Of a stretch of 64,000 nucleotides of DNA, positions 34,821 to 43,779 are shown piece after piece (positions within the stretch are counted from its first letter, which is position 1; every line of letters begins with the position of its first letter). The stretch is from NCBI GenBank assembly GCA_902623995.1, contig CACNWE010000005.1, positions 62,001-126,000 of the forward strand. The letters are read 5' to 3'. The translations under genes were made by a program, and so were the position numbers. This stretch comes from an uncultured SAR116 cluster alpha proteobacterium. GTDB lineage: Bacteria; Pseudomonadota; Alphaproteobacteria; Puniceispirillales; Marisalimonadaceae. The notes under the pieces were generated by a model. That model was given only the letters and a program-made list of their open reading frames with translations. It ran no database searches and was not told the DNA's origin.

Positions 34821-34927
34821 TGATCTATATTTTCCTATACTGATTTGTTGTGTTCTTTTAGCTTTATATTTTTAATAAAGTTTATTTATAATAAAAAATC
34901 TAGTGAATTTTTTTAAAGGAGAAAAGC

Positions 34928-35812
34928 ATGACTACATTAAAAGGAATTATAGCACCTTTTACAACTCCATTTAAGGCTAATGGAGAAATTGATCTTACTT
35001 TGATAAAGCCACAAGTGGATTGGTTAATTGAAAATGGTGTTCATGGTTTAGCTGCTGGAGGTAGCACAGGTGAAGGTCATGCTTTAAGTCGAGAAGAGTA
35101 TTTATCCCTAATGACAGAAACCGCTTCATCTTTAAATGGCAGGGTCCCTTTGGTTGCTGGTATTATTGCGAATTCGACATCTGAAGTAATTGTAAGAGGT
35201 AAGTCAGTAAAGTCTCTAAACGTTGCAGCCCTTCAAATAACACCACCAAGCTATTTATTTAGGCCTGATGATGATGCAATGGTCAGACATTTTAGAGAGA
35301 TACATGATGAATGCCAGATACCAATATTAATTTATAATGTTGTTCCTTGGTGCTATTTATCACCAGATTTACTTTTAAGAATTATGGATGAAGTCCCAGG
35401 AGTTTTGGGGGTAAAACAAAGCGCCGGTGATATGAAACTTTTTGCTGACCTAATTAGAAGAGCAAACCCTAAAAATATGATTTTTAGTGCTGTTGATGCT
35501 CTACTTTACTTATCATACAAATTGGGAGCCCCAGGATCAATTGCAGCGATTTTAACTGCTGCCCCAGGTCCATCTGTTAAATTATGGGACGCTGTCATTG
35601 ATCAAGATTGGGAAACGGCAAAGGATCTTCATGAAAAACTAATGCCTTTATGGGATGCAATTGGCTTAGATAATATGCCATCTTTATGTAAATATGCTCA
35701 AAGTTTTCAAGGTCTTGAAAGTGGCTTTGCCAGAAGACCAACCTCTCCTGCAACCGATGATCAGAAAGAAAAAGTCAAGGAGGCCCTAATTAATCTAAAC
35801 CTTATAAAGTAA
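34928..35812 (+). CDS. Dihydrodipicolinate synthase/N-acetylneuraminate lyase family aldolase
   Basis: A 294-residue class I aldolase or dehydratase. IIAPFTTPFKANGEID opens the barrel, GGSTGEGHALSREEY is the 2-oxoacid-binding loop, Tyr136 is in ILIYNVVP and the Schiff-base Lys163 is in LGVKQSAGD. It is not biosynthetic DapA by context (dap genes lie elsewhere); the family also includes sugar-acid lyases and KdgD. The strong AAAGGAG precedes the ATG. It is followed 16 nt later by a PhyH-family dioxygenase, then an MFS gene, so a catabolic role is likely. The substrate is unresolved. Confidence 0.85.
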   Translation: MTTLKGIIAPFTTPFKANGEIDLTLIKPQVDWLIENGVHGLAAGGSTGEGHALSREEYLSLMTETASSLNGRVPLVAGIIANSTSEVIVRGKSVKSLNVAALQITPPSYLFRPDDDAMVRHFREIHDECQIPILIYNVVPWCYLSPDLLLRIMDEVPGVLGVKQSAGDMKLFADLIRRANPKNMIFSAVDALLYLSYKLGAPGSIAAILTAAPGPSVKLWDAVIDQDWETAKDLHEKLMPLWDAIGLDNMPSLCKYAQSFQGLESGFARRPTSPATDDQKEKVKEALINLNLIK

Positions 35813-35828
35813 GATTGGGAGGATAAAC

Positions 35829-36788
35829 ATGAAACTTAATTATCCAAAGCCAACAGAATCAATACAGGCTGCAAAAACTGACTTAAAAAAATGGGGTTAT
35901 TGTTTACTTAAAAACGCTATTCCACCAGATCTAAATAGCAGGGCTATGGAAAGATTAATTGAACAAGCTAATGCAGAAAAAGAATTAAATCTTGCATATG
36001 AGGATGGCAGTGAAAAAAAGAAATGGGGTGATTTCAATAATAATGCTGATGCTCCTGGAGTAAACCAACGAGTATGGATGTTGCCAAATAAAGGTAAAGT
36101 ATTTTTAGATATTTTAGCAAAACACAATTATGTGGATTGCGTAAAAGAAATTGTTGGAGATGAATTCCTAGTTTCAAGCTTTGGAGCAAATATTGCTAAG
36201 CCAGGTGGCGTTGCAATGGATCTTCATACTGATCAATGGTGGTTTCCAGACCCAGTTAGTCGAAATGATGATTTTCTGCCTCCAGGATCTATTAAAAGAA
36301 ATAAATTTAATATCAAAATCAATGAAAATATTAGTAACAACAACGAACTTATTTCAAGGCCAGCTGTAACTAATGTTTTAATAATGCTAAATGGAATGAG
36401 TAAAGAAAATGGTGGTACGCGTATTGTCCCAGGATCTCATTTATTTGGACGTCATCCAGATAAAGTTTTAGATAAAGATATAGAAGTTATATCTGCTGAA
36501 GGCCCTCCTGGTTGTGCTATTATTACTGATGGTAGGGTATGGCACGGAACAGGTGCAAATATTACAAAGGATAATAGGCTTGCGCTATTAATAACTTTTT
36601 GTGGTCCACAATTTAGGCCTCAAGAGAATTTTACCTTAGGTATTAAAAAAGATGTTTTTTCAAATTTAAATGATTATCAAAAAGAATTACTGGGGTTTAA
36701 AGTTTGGAATGGATATGGAAGAATTGGAAACCCTACTGATACATTTCTTGATATAGAAAATCATGAAATTGGTGAATTAAAAATTTAA
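35829..36788 (+). CDS. Phytanoyl-CoA dioxygenase (PhyH) family Fe(II)/2-oxoglutarate oxygenase
   Basis: A 319-residue cytoplasmic oxygenase. The facial iron triad is visible as H133 and D135 in DLHTDQWWFP and H239 in RVWHGTGAN, and Arg250 (KDNRLAL) can bind 2-oxoglutarate; GGTRIVPGSHLFGRHP is the typical second-strand region. Family members hydroxylate small molecules as different as phytanoyl-CoA, ectoine and alkaloids, so the substrate is not predicted. It is 16 nt after the aldolase gene in a probable three-to-four-gene plus-strand unit with the MFS transporter. Confidence 0.9.
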   Translation: MKLNYPKPTESIQAAKTDLKKWGYCLLKNAIPPDLNSRAMERLIEQANAEKELNLAYEDGSEKKKWGDFNNNADAPGVNQRVWMLPNKGKVFLDILAKHNYVDCVKEIVGDEFLVSSFGANIAKPGGVAMDLHTDQWWFPDPVSRNDDFLPPGSIKRNKFNIKINENISNNNELISRPAVTNVLIMLNGMSKENGGTRIVPGSHLFGRHPDKVLDKDIEVISAEGPPGCAIITDGRVWHGTGANITKDNRLALLITFCGPQFRPQENFTLGIKKDVFSNLNDYQKELLGFKVWNGYGRIGNPTDTFLDIENHEIGELKI

Positions 36789-36849
36789 ACTATTGCCTTA
36801 ACTTTGTTTAAGTATCATAAAATCTAGCTAACGATTAGATTGGTATCTT

Positions 36850-38079
36850 ATGAATTTTATAATTGAAAATGCTAGGTGGTTGTTAGCAACAGCTCTTTTG
36901 TATTTTAGTTCCTGTTTTGGACAAACTTTTTTTATCTCATTATTTGCTGGTGAAATTAGACAAGCATTTGATTTATCTCATGGTGATTGGGGCGCCATCT
37001 ATTCTGGAGGAACATTAGTTTCTGCTATGGCCATGTTAGTTTGTGGGGGGTACATTGATAAATATAAAATTACATCAAATATAAAAATTGTAATTATTTG
37101 CTTAAGCCTCCTTTGCTTAAGCATGACCTTTATTGAGATTGTTTGGCTTCTTCCATTTATAATTTTTGGTCTCAGATTTTTTGGTCAAGGAATGTTAATA
37201 CACATACCTGCAGTGGCTATCGGTAAATGGTATGGGAAAAACAAAGGTAAAGCTCTATCTTTATCAATAATGGGATTTTCCATTGGTGAAGCAATTTTCC
37301 CTGTAATATTTGTAAGTTTGTTCACAATTATTGGCTGGAGAAATAGTTGGATTGTGGGGATGATTATTCTAGTATTATTATTACCAATAATATTGAAATT
37401 ATTATCCAATGAAAGAATTCCTAATAGCAAACAAGAAAATATTTCTAATCAATTAGGAATGCATAATAAGCATTGGACGAGAAAAGAAGCTCTTAATCAT
37501 TGGGTATTTTGGGCTGTAATAGTCCCCTTTTTAATTCCTCCAATTTTTTCTACTGCCTTCTTTTTTAATATGGTTCACTTAACAGAAATTAAAGATTGGT
37601 CTTTAATTTCTTTTACTGCCCTATTCCCATTCTATACTTCAATGTCCATTTTCACTACGTTATGCTCTGGTTGGATACTTGACAAATTTGGTGTTGAAAA
37701 ACTTTTACCATTCTACTTACTACCAATGTCCTTGGGATTGTTAATAATTTCTTTCGGTAACATATATCTTCATGCAATGATTGGACTTGCCTTTCTAGGA
37801 ATGACCCAAGGATTAGCAATGACAATCGGGGGAACTTTTTGGCCAAATTACTACGGAACAAAAAATTTGGGATCTGTTAGATCTTTATCAACATCAACAA
37901 TGGTGTTTGGGACTTCATTAGGTCCAGCAATAGTAGGCATGCTATTAGATTTTGGACATAATTATAATTCTATTTTATTAGGAATGTGTATATTAGCTAT
38001 GATTGCAAGCATTTCTTTGGCTATTACCATGAAGCATGCACCAAAACTATTATCTAACAATATCAAGAAGGGAGCTTAA
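36850..38079 (+). CDS. Major facilitator superfamily transporter
   Basis: A 12-helix inner-membrane protein of 409 residues. GDWGAIYSGGTLVSAMAMLVCGGYIDKYK is the MFS motif A region (G...D-K in the 2-3 loop), ALSLSIMGFSIGEAIFPVI covers helix 5, and GWILDKFGVEKLLPFYLLP repeats motif A in the second half. The overall style is that of the oxalate/formate or monocarboxylate transporter branch of the MFS, which would fit a sugar acid or a carboxylate. It is followed one nucleotide later by ytoQ, so the two are co-transcribed. Confidence 0.88.
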   Translation: MNFIIENARWLLATALLYFSSCFGQTFFISLFAGEIRQAFDLSHGDWGAIYSGGTLVSAMAMLVCGGYIDKYKITSNIKIVIICLSLLCLSMTFIEIVWLLPFIIFGLRFFGQGMLIHIPAVAIGKWYGKNKGKALSLSIMGFSIGEAIFPVIFVSLFTIIGWRNSWIVGMIILVLLLPIILKLLSNERIPNSKQENISNQLGMHNKHWTRKEALNHWVFWAVIVPFLIPPIFSTAFFFNMVHLTEIKDWSLISFTALFPFYTSMSIFTTLCSGWILDKFGVEKLLPFYLLPMSLGLLIISFGNIYLHAMIGLAFLGMTQGLAMTIGGTFWPNYYGTKNLGSVRSLSTSTMVFGTSLGPAIVGMLLDFGHNYNSILLGMCILAMIASISLAITMKHAPKLLSNNIKKGA

Positions 38080-38080
38080 G

Positions 38081-38530
38081 ATGTTGAACATTTATCTTTC
38101 AGGAGAAATTCACACTGATTGGCGTGAAGAAATAATCAATTTATGCAAAAATGAAAATTTAAATATTTCTTTTTCCTCACCAATAACAAATCATGAAGCA
38201 TCTGATAATTGTGGAGTCGAAATATTAGGACAAGAAGAAAAAAATTTCTGGAAAGACAGTAAAGGTGCAAATATTAACTCTATAAAAACAAGAAAAGCAA
38301 TTAAAGATGCTGATATTGTTATTGTTAAATTTGGAGAAAAATATAAACAATGGAATGCAGCTTTTGATGCAGGTTTTGCTGCAGCTTTAAACAAATCTAT
38401 AATTGTAATCCATAATGATGAACATCAACATGCATTGAAAGAAGTTGATGCGGCAGCATCTGCTGTTGCAAAAGATCAATATCAAGTTGTAAGAATCCTG
38501 AAATATATTCTAGAAGGTTCTCTAAATTAA
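38081..38530 (+). CDS. YtoQ family protein
   Basis: A 149-residue cytoplasmic protein. MLNIYLSGEIHTDWREEI, then NHEASDNCGVEILG, KTRKAIKDADIVIVKFGEKYKQWNAAFDAGFAAALNKSIIVIHNDEHQHALKEVDAAA-style segments are strongly conserved in the YtoQ family, which is distantly related to nucleoside 2-deoxyribosyltransferases (I-x-L-A/S-G plus D/E at mid-protein). No biochemical function is established. I chose the ATG at 38081, with AAGGGAG upstream and 1 nt after the MFS stop; an earlier ATG at 38036 lies inside the MFS gene. Confidence 0.85.
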   Translation: MLNIYLSGEIHTDWREEIINLCKNENLNISFSSPITNHEASDNCGVEILGQEEKNFWKDSKGANINSIKTRKAIKDADIVIVKFGEKYKQWNAAFDAGFAAALNKSIIVIHNDEHQHALKEVDAAASAVAKDQYQVVRILKYILEGSLN

Positions 38531-38549
38531 ACTAAGTTAGAAAATTTTA

Positions 38550-39014
38550 ATGTTTCATATAATTTTATATAATCCTGAAATCCCGCCTAATACTGGTAAT
38601 ATTATAAGGTTAGCAGCTAATACTGGCACTCAATTACATTTAATTAGACCATTAGGTTTTAATCTAAGTAATAATTCACTGAAAAGAGCGGGGCTAGATT
38701 ATAAAAAAGATGCAGATTTTTTTTTACATGATAGCTTTGATTTATGTTTAAATTCAATAAAGTTTAATGAAATTTATGCATTCACCAAATTTGCTAAAAA
38801 AACTTTTACTAAAATAAAATTTAAAAGAAATGATTGCTTCTTATTTGGAAGTGAAACCAGCGGATTACCTGATAACATCTTAGATAAAATAAAAGTTACA
38901 AATAAGCTTAGGATACCAATGATTATGAATAGTAGAAGTCTTAATCTAAGTAACTCCGTGGCAATAACAGTTTATGAAGGACTAAGACAAAATAAGTTTG
39001 AAAATTTAGTTTAA
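38550..39014 (+). CDS. trmL: tRNA (cytidine(34)-2'-O)-methyltransferase
   Basis: A SPOUT-fold methyltransferase of 154 residues that methylates the wobble nucleotide of tRNA-Leu isoacceptors, using SAM. The opening MFHIILYNPEIPPNTGNIIRLAAN is diagnostic. The knot motifs are LFGSETSGLPDN and LRIPMIMNSRSLNLSNSVAITVYEGLR, which build the SAM site. Length is normal. It is preceded by the YtoQ gene (19 nt) and followed by a short AGTTTA-repeat spacer and a LysE-type gene. Confidence 0.93.
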   Translation: MFHIILYNPEIPPNTGNIIRLAANTGTQLHLIRPLGFNLSNNSLKRAGLDYKKDADFFLHDSFDLCLNSIKFNEIYAFTKFAKKTFTKIKFKRNDCFLFGSETSGLPDNILDKIKVTNKLRIPMIMNSRSLNLSNSVAITVYEGLRQNKFENLV

Positions 39015-39036
39015 AGTTTAGTTTAAGGTTTAAGTT
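39008..39036. repeat. Short imperfect AGTTTA tandem repeats
   Basis: Four near-copies of AGTTTA(A/G) follow each other from the last codons of trmL to just before the LysE-type gene (exact units at 39008-39013, 39015-39020 and 39020-39025, then a variant GGTTTA). This looks like local slippage in AT-rich DNA. I see no regulatory motif in it. Confidence 0.5.
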
Positions 39037-39041
39037 TTAAT

Positions 39042-39674
39042 ATGGGTATTTATGAATGGTTGTCTATTGCACTTATTTGTGTAGCAGGTGCAACAACACC
39101 TGGACCAAGTGTTTTAGTAATTATTTACATAAATAATACTAGAGGCTTTTTGTCAGGAATAATTGCTTCATTAGCGCATGGGTTTGGTATATTTATTTAT
39201 GCCCTAATCTCTATTTTCACCATAAGTTTAATTGATAAAAATTTACCCTCTATAATACCATTCATTCAATTGATGGGTGCAATATTTCTTATATTTTTTG
39301 GTTATAAAATGATGTTTTTTAAAACAAATGAAAAAAACATAAACGAAAATTATATAATATCAAAAAAAGTTACAGATAGTTTTTTTTGGGGACTTACAAC
39401 ATCTTTAATAAACCCTAAAATTCTAATTTTTTTTACATCTGTATTTAGTCAGTTTATAAAAAATGACTTTAATGACTATAACAAAGTTGGGATTGGATTA
39501 TTAGCAGGAATAATTGACACAGTCTGGTATATTTTAGTTTCTTACTCAGTTAACCTTCCAAAATTAAAAAACTACATTATCGTTAATCAAAAAATAATTT
39601 TTTTATTTTTTGGGTTTATTTTAATTATCTTTTCTATTTATTTAGTTAGTATGTCAATTGAGTATTTTATTTGA
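39042..39674 (+). CDS. LysE family translocator
   Basis: An inner-membrane exporter of 210 residues with about six helices. CVAGATTPGPSVLVIIYINNTRGFLSG contains the family PGP motif in helix 1, and GLTTSLINPKILIFFTSVFSQFI has the second conserved NPK motif. Members export amino acids or related metabolites (threonine, homoserine, leucine); specificity is not predictable. The last 21 nt overlap the convergent hemY stop region, the largest convergent overlap in the window. Confidence 0.88.
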   Translation: MGIYEWLSIALICVAGATTPGPSVLVIIYINNTRGFLSGIIASLAHGFGIFIYALISIFTISLIDKNLPSIIPFIQLMGAIFLIFFGYKMMFFKTNEKNINENYIISKKVTDSFFWGLTTSLINPKILIFFTSVFSQFIKNDFNDYNKVGIGLLAGIIDTVWYILVSYSVNLPKLKNYIIVNQKIIFLFFGFILIIFSIYLVSMSIEYFI

Positions 39675-41048
39675 TAATCTATTAGACCCATTATCTGATG
39701 ATATTTTTAAAACATCAAAATTTTGATTATTTTCTATTTTAATCCAATCAATAGTACTTAATTGATCACATTTTGGGCAATGTAATTCCCAATTATTATT
39801 TTTATTACCACAGGAATAACAAAAATAATTAAATCCTTCTTTAGCGTTTGCAGCTTTTTCAAGATAATTCTTAACTACTTCAGGATTGTTTTGAGATCCA
39901 GCTATATCAGCCAACCCTTGATATGCTTTTGTTGTAAGTTTTTCCTCTGGAATATCTTTTAATAGTTTTTCAGCCTCTCCCCAAATTTCCTCTGAAATAG
40001 CGTAACATGCCACTTCTATTTTAAGATCATTGTTAATTTCTTGGGAAGATTTTTTATTCAAAAGATTAATCGCTTTTGAAACACGAGATCCTGGTGTTTT
40101 TAAATTCCATTTTTTTGATAGTTCTTCTAAAATATCTGGGTTGGCAGTTAACAGAAAAGTTTTTTCTAATTGATCGATTGACTTTGTCTTTGAACCAATA
40201 CCTCTAAGCAGGCCTGACAACTTTACAGAAACCCCAATATGACTTGGTTTTTGCTTAAAGGCTTCTTTTAAATGATTGGTAGCAAGATAACTTTTTTCAT
40301 CTTCTAAGTAATCTAATGCCATTAAGTAATTTAAATCCGCAGATATATTTTTGTATATATTATCTTCGATATAATTCAGTTTTTTTAATTTATTGAGATA
40401 TACAAGAGAATTTGAAATGTCTTTCAGCTTTGCATATGAAAATAATAAAACTTCTAGAATTTGTTTTGACTTAGGTTCAAATTTAAGAGCCTTTAGACCT
40501 TCATTAATAATTTCATTTAAATCTTTTTTATCAAATATTGCTTGTCTCATAAGTGCCAAATGACCAACAAATGCTGTAGATGGTTCATCAGTAAGCTGTT
40601 TAAAATAATTTTTTGATAATTTTTCATTTTCATTAGAGTTTTTATTTATTTTGTTAAAGACATTAATGTGTGTGTTTAATAATTTACCCAAGTTTTTATC
40701 CTTGGTATTCCTTGATACTAAAGCAGCTTCTTTTGCTGCAGTTTCTAATTCTCCATGACTTGCTAATAAAAATGCCTTTACTAATTTTTGTTCGACTTTT
40801 TTATTATTGTTAGCTTCAAATCGTCTTAATGTCGCTTTTGGCAAATTCAAAAAAGCTAGCCAAATTCTGTCAATAAAAATTAAAATTACAGAAAATAAAA
40901 TAATAATTAGAATAAACCTGTCTGTAGGTATTTGAATTCCCCACTCCATCCAATTTATAGATGTTACTCCTGGATCCTCAGAAAAGAACTCTGATAAATA
41001 CCATATGATGGAAATAAATATAATTAGTTTTAAGATTTTTAAAATCAC
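39654..41048 (-). CDS. hemY: HemY-like TPR membrane protein
   Basis: A 464-residue protein. Two N-terminal membrane helices (about 3-19 and 42-62) precede a TPR-rich cytoplasmic domain with LASHGELETAAKEAA and related repeats. It ends with a C-x2-C...C-x2-C zinc ribbon (FNYFCYSCGNKNNNWELHCPKCDQLSTIDW is the region; only its cysteines matter), as often in alphaproteobacterial HemY. HemY is genetically linked to heme synthesis but its reaction is not defined. It is 15 nt downstream of the mitofilin-family gene, in the hemC-hemD-mitofilin-hemY order that is conserved in this class. Confidence 0.85.
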   Translation of the reverse strand: MILKILKLIIFISIIWYLSEFFSEDPGVTSINWMEWGIQIPTDRFILIIILFSVILIFIDRIWLAFLNLPKATLRRFEANNNKKVEQKLVKAFLLASHGELETAAKEAALVSRNTKDKNLGKLLNTHINVFNKINKNSNENEKLSKNYFKQLTDEPSTAFVGHLALMRQAIFDKKDLNEIINEGLKALKFEPKSKQILEVLLFSYAKLKDISNSLVYLNKLKKLNYIEDNIYKNISADLNYLMALDYLEDEKSYLATNHLKEAFKQKPSHIGVSVKLSGLLRGIGSKTKSIDQLEKTFLLTANPDILEELSKKWNLKTPGSRVSKAINLLNKKSSQEINNDLKIEVACYAISEEIWGEAEKLLKDIPEEKLTTKAYQGLADIAGSQNNPEVVKNYLEKAANAKEGFNYFCYSCGNKNNNWELHCPKCDQLSTIDWIKIENNQNFDVLKISSDNGSNRLSNKILN

Positions 41049-41063
41049 TTATTCACTCTTTTT

Positions 41064-41921
41064 TTAATTTTGATTTAATGCTCTTTCAAACCTATTTATT
41101 GAGTCTTTTATAGTTTCTTTCCAATTCTCAGGAAGTGTCTTTATGATAGATAAAAAATTATTAAATTTTTTGTTTTCAAGTTCTTTTTCTGCCATTGTAA
41201 TTAATCCTCTAGGAGTGGTGTTGTCTGAAAACTTTCTAAGCTTTACAAAACCTGCAAAATAATTTTTCAATCTATTCAAATAGGTTTGTTCACTTAAAAC
41301 TTCCTCGTAATTGGAAGATGAACCAAAGTCTTTTTTTGAGAGAAGTTTCTCTATTATTATTTCGCCTTCTTTTATAAGTTCTTTTTGAGATTTCTCATTA
41401 TTTTGTGAAAACTTTATGAGTTCGTAAGAATTTTCAACTTGAACAGCATTATTATTTTGTTCTATTTCTTTATTTGCTGTTTTAGTTTTGTTTTCTAAAA
41501 TTTTAATTTTATTTGAGATTTTATCTAGCTCTTCTTTTATCATTAATAATGAATTACCTTGATTTTCAATTTCGAGATTTATTGTTTCGCTAGTATTGGA
41601 ATCAAGAGTATTAAGCTTATTTTTTAGTAATTTAATTTCTGTAATAATTTCATTAATTTTTAAATTTTCTTTACCTTTTAAAGCCTCAATCTCATTGTTT
41701 AGTTGAATGATTTTATTTGACTGTTGTTCAATATGATTTGGCAAATAATATACTGTTAACCAAATTAAAATTATAATAAACGAAAAGACGGTTATAAATG
41801 GTATTAAAAAAATAGGATTTTTTAAAATAATTGTTTTTTGTTTTTCATTTACTGGCTCCATATCGATGATTGTCTCTTTATCACTCTTAGCTTTATGAGT
41901 TTTGGCTTTTATCATCGTCAT
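41064..41921 (-). CDS. Mitofilin/Mic60-like membrane protein
   Basis: A 285-residue inner-membrane protein. One transmembrane helix (about 35-57, IFLIPFITVFSFIIILIWLTV) is followed by a long coiled coil (about 65-165, rich in E, K, N and L) and a short C-terminal domain with RLKNYFAGFVKLRKF and FNNFLSIIKTLPENWKETI. This layout and its place between hemD and hemY match alphaproteobacterial Mic60 homologues, which shape membranes and are the ancestors of the mitochondrial MICOS subunit. Family members usually have about 350-450 residues, so this one is short. The link is mainly by context and architecture. Confidence 0.75.
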   Translation of the reverse strand: MTMIKAKTHKAKSDKETIIDMEPVNEKQKTIILKNPIFLIPFITVFSFIIILIWLTVYYLPNHIEQQSNKIIQLNNEIEALKGKENLKINEIITEIKLLKNKLNTLDSNTSETINLEIENQGNSLLMIKEELDKISNKIKILENKTKTANKEIEQNNNAVQVENSYELIKFSQNNEKSQKELIKEGEIIIEKLLSKKDFGSSSNYEEVLSEQTYLNRLKNYFAGFVKLRKFSDNTTPRGLITMAEKELENKKFNNFLSIIKTLPENWKETIKDSINRFERALNQN

Positions 41922-41932
41922 GTCCCTGTTGA

Positions 41933-42682
41933 CTAAGGTAATTTAATTATATTATCTAAAAATTCTTTAGTAAAATTTTTCTTGATAATTTTTATATTTT
42001 TCCAACCTAAACTCTCTGCTTTTTTAGCAACATTTTCACTATTAACATATAAAGTTGCTTTATTTTTAACAATGTTGAATAAATTGTAATTTTCTAAAAT
42101 TTGTTTTGTAATTGATACATTTCTTGACGAAAATAAGACTAAATTTAAGAAATCATATTCAATTAAATCCGTTTGCAAAGGTTTTGGTAATTCTAAAATT
42201 GGATGGGTGCTATAACCTTCGATAATTTCTATTTTTCTGTTGTTATTTAATAAATTTTTTTCAAATTCAATACTTCTATTTTTAGCAGCAATCCATAAAC
42301 CATAATCTTCCTTTTTAGTGTTAATTACAATTAAGTTATGTAGAGATTGAGAATTATTATTTGCTTGTAAAATATTAGTATAAGATAATTTTTTCAATTG
42401 ATATGTGGTTTCAAATCCTACAGAAAAAATTCTTATATCTTTATTGAAATTGCCTATTGTTTCTAAAATTATCTTTTCAAGAATTTTTAATGCTTTAGGA
42501 CTTGTTATAATAATATAATTAAAATCATTTTTAGAAATATTTAAGCTTTTAAAATGTTCATATTTTAATGTTGTTATAGGAAACGGTTTTGAAAAAAAAC
42601 CATTATCATTTAGATATTGTGAATTCCTTTCAGCGTCTTTTTTCTCTCGAAGTACAAAAGTTATTGTTTTTGATTTTTTAAT
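41933..42682 (-). CDS. hemD: Uroporphyrinogen-III synthase with no canonical start codon
   Basis: Cyclises hydroxymethylbilane to uroporphyrinogen III, the next step after HemC. The frame is open from 42685 to 41933. Its N-terminal part reads TFVLREKKDAERNSQYLND and FPITTL, then YIIITSPKAL and RIFSVGFETT, the U3S pattern of domain 1, so the true protein begins near 42682. The first canonical codon in frame is TTG at 42397, which would discard about 95 residues. The best start is ATT at 42680-42682, 7 nt after a perfect AAGGAG (42690-42695), giving 249 aa, normal for HemD. Alternative: the ATG at 42684-42686 is one frame off and stops at once (ATG GAT TAA), so a single-base indel would rescue it. 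It lies 24 nt after hemC. Confidence 0.85.
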   Translation of the reverse strand: MKKSKTITFVLREKKDAERNSQYLNDNGFFSKPFPITTLKYEHFKSLNISKNDFNYIIITSPKALKILEKIILETIGNFNKDIRIFSVGFETTYQLKKLSYTNILQANNNSQSLHNLIVINTKKEDYGLWIAAKNRSIEFEKNLLNNNRKIEIIEGYSTHPILELPKPLQTDLIEYDFLNLVLFSSRNVSITKQILENYNLFNIVKNKATLYVNSENVAKKAESLGWKNIKIIKKNFTKEFLDNIIKLP

Positions 42683-42706
42683 CCATCAACTCCTTGTTTA
42701 ATGAAG

Positions 42707-43621
42707 TTATTTAAATAAAAAGTCACCGTTAGTTTGAGCTTTAATTTCATTTCCTAACTCTTTACCTAACTGAATTGCGTTTTTAATCGATCCTTTAATT
42801 TTAGATTTAATTACTTTCTTACCATCTAAAGTTGCAATTGCTCCATACAATATCAATTCTTTACTATCAGTAAAATATGCGCTTGCTGAAATTGGAGATC
42901 TACAAGATCCATCTAAAGTTTTTAATAGACTTCTTTCAGCTAAAGTTTCAAAAAAAGCCCTTTCATCGTTAATTTTATTTAAAAGCATCTTTAATTGTTT
43001 TTGATATTCACTATTACCATTTATAGTAGATTGAATTGCAATAACCCCTTGAGAAGATGCTGGAGGAATAATTTCATTTGGAATTATGTTACCAACGTTA
43101 ATACTTAACCTATCCAAACCTGCTTTGGCTAATATAATTGCATCATACAATCCAGAGTTTAGCTTTTCAATTCGAGTTTCAACATTACCTCTCAGAAACT
43201 TTATGATTAAATCAGGTCTATAATATTTAGCAAAAGCAGCTCTTCTTACAGAACTTGTTCCCACAATTGCTTTATCTGGCAAATTATCGAATGAATCATA
43301 ATTTCCTAACAAGACATCACTTCTATCACCTCTTGGAAGAACAGCTGAGATTTCAGTATTTTTTGCAATATCTGTTTCCATATCTTTCATTGAGTGAACA
43401 GCAATGTCTGCAAATCCATTTAAAATAAAATACTCTAATTCCTTAATAAAAAGACCTTTACCTCCAATGTCAGATAAAGATTTATCTAAAATTTTGTCCC
43501 CTGATGTAGTAACTTTGATAGTTTCAGTTTGAACATCTTCTCCAAAATAACTTTTAACAATATCGACTTGTCGTAAAGCGAGTTCTGATTTTCGAGTAGC
43601 AATTCTTATTTTAAGTGTCAT
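42707..43621 (-). CDS. hemC: Hydroxymethylbilane synthase (porphobilinogen deaminase)
   Basis: Polymerises four porphobilinogens into hydroxymethylbilane in the cytoplasm. The 304-residue protein opens KIRIATRKSELALRQ and has GDKILDKSLSDIGGKGLFIKELE, SMKDMET, VGTSSVRRAAF and RGNVETRIEKL (substrate and cofactor arginines and lysines). The dipyrromethane-binding Cys is in LDGSCRSPISA. Length is normal. It is the first gene of the minus-strand hem operon; 158 nt separate it from divergent tsaD, where both promoters must lie. Confidence 0.97.
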   Translation of the reverse strand: MTLKIRIATRKSELALRQVDIVKSYFGEDVQTETIKVTTSGDKILDKSLSDIGGKGLFIKELEYFILNGFADIAVHSMKDMETDIAKNTEISAVLPRGDRSDVLLGNYDSFDNLPDKAIVGTSSVRRAAFAKYYRPDLIIKFLRGNVETRIEKLNSGLYDAIILAKAGLDRLSINVGNIIPNEIIPPASSQGVIAIQSTINGNSEYQKQLKMLLNKINDERAFFETLAERSLLKTLDGSCRSPISASAYFTDSKELILYGAIATLDGKKVIKSKIKGSIKNAIQLGKELGNEIKAQTNGDFLFK

Positions 43622-43779
43622 TTTAATTTATTAATCTTTTATATTATCAAGTTATTTATTAATTCTTGAATATTTCTATACACTTATAGTAAATCGTAAA
43701 ACATACAATATTAATTTATATTGCATTACTTAGTTTTAAATTTAATTTATAGTATAATTTTAATTTACTTAGGAATTTT

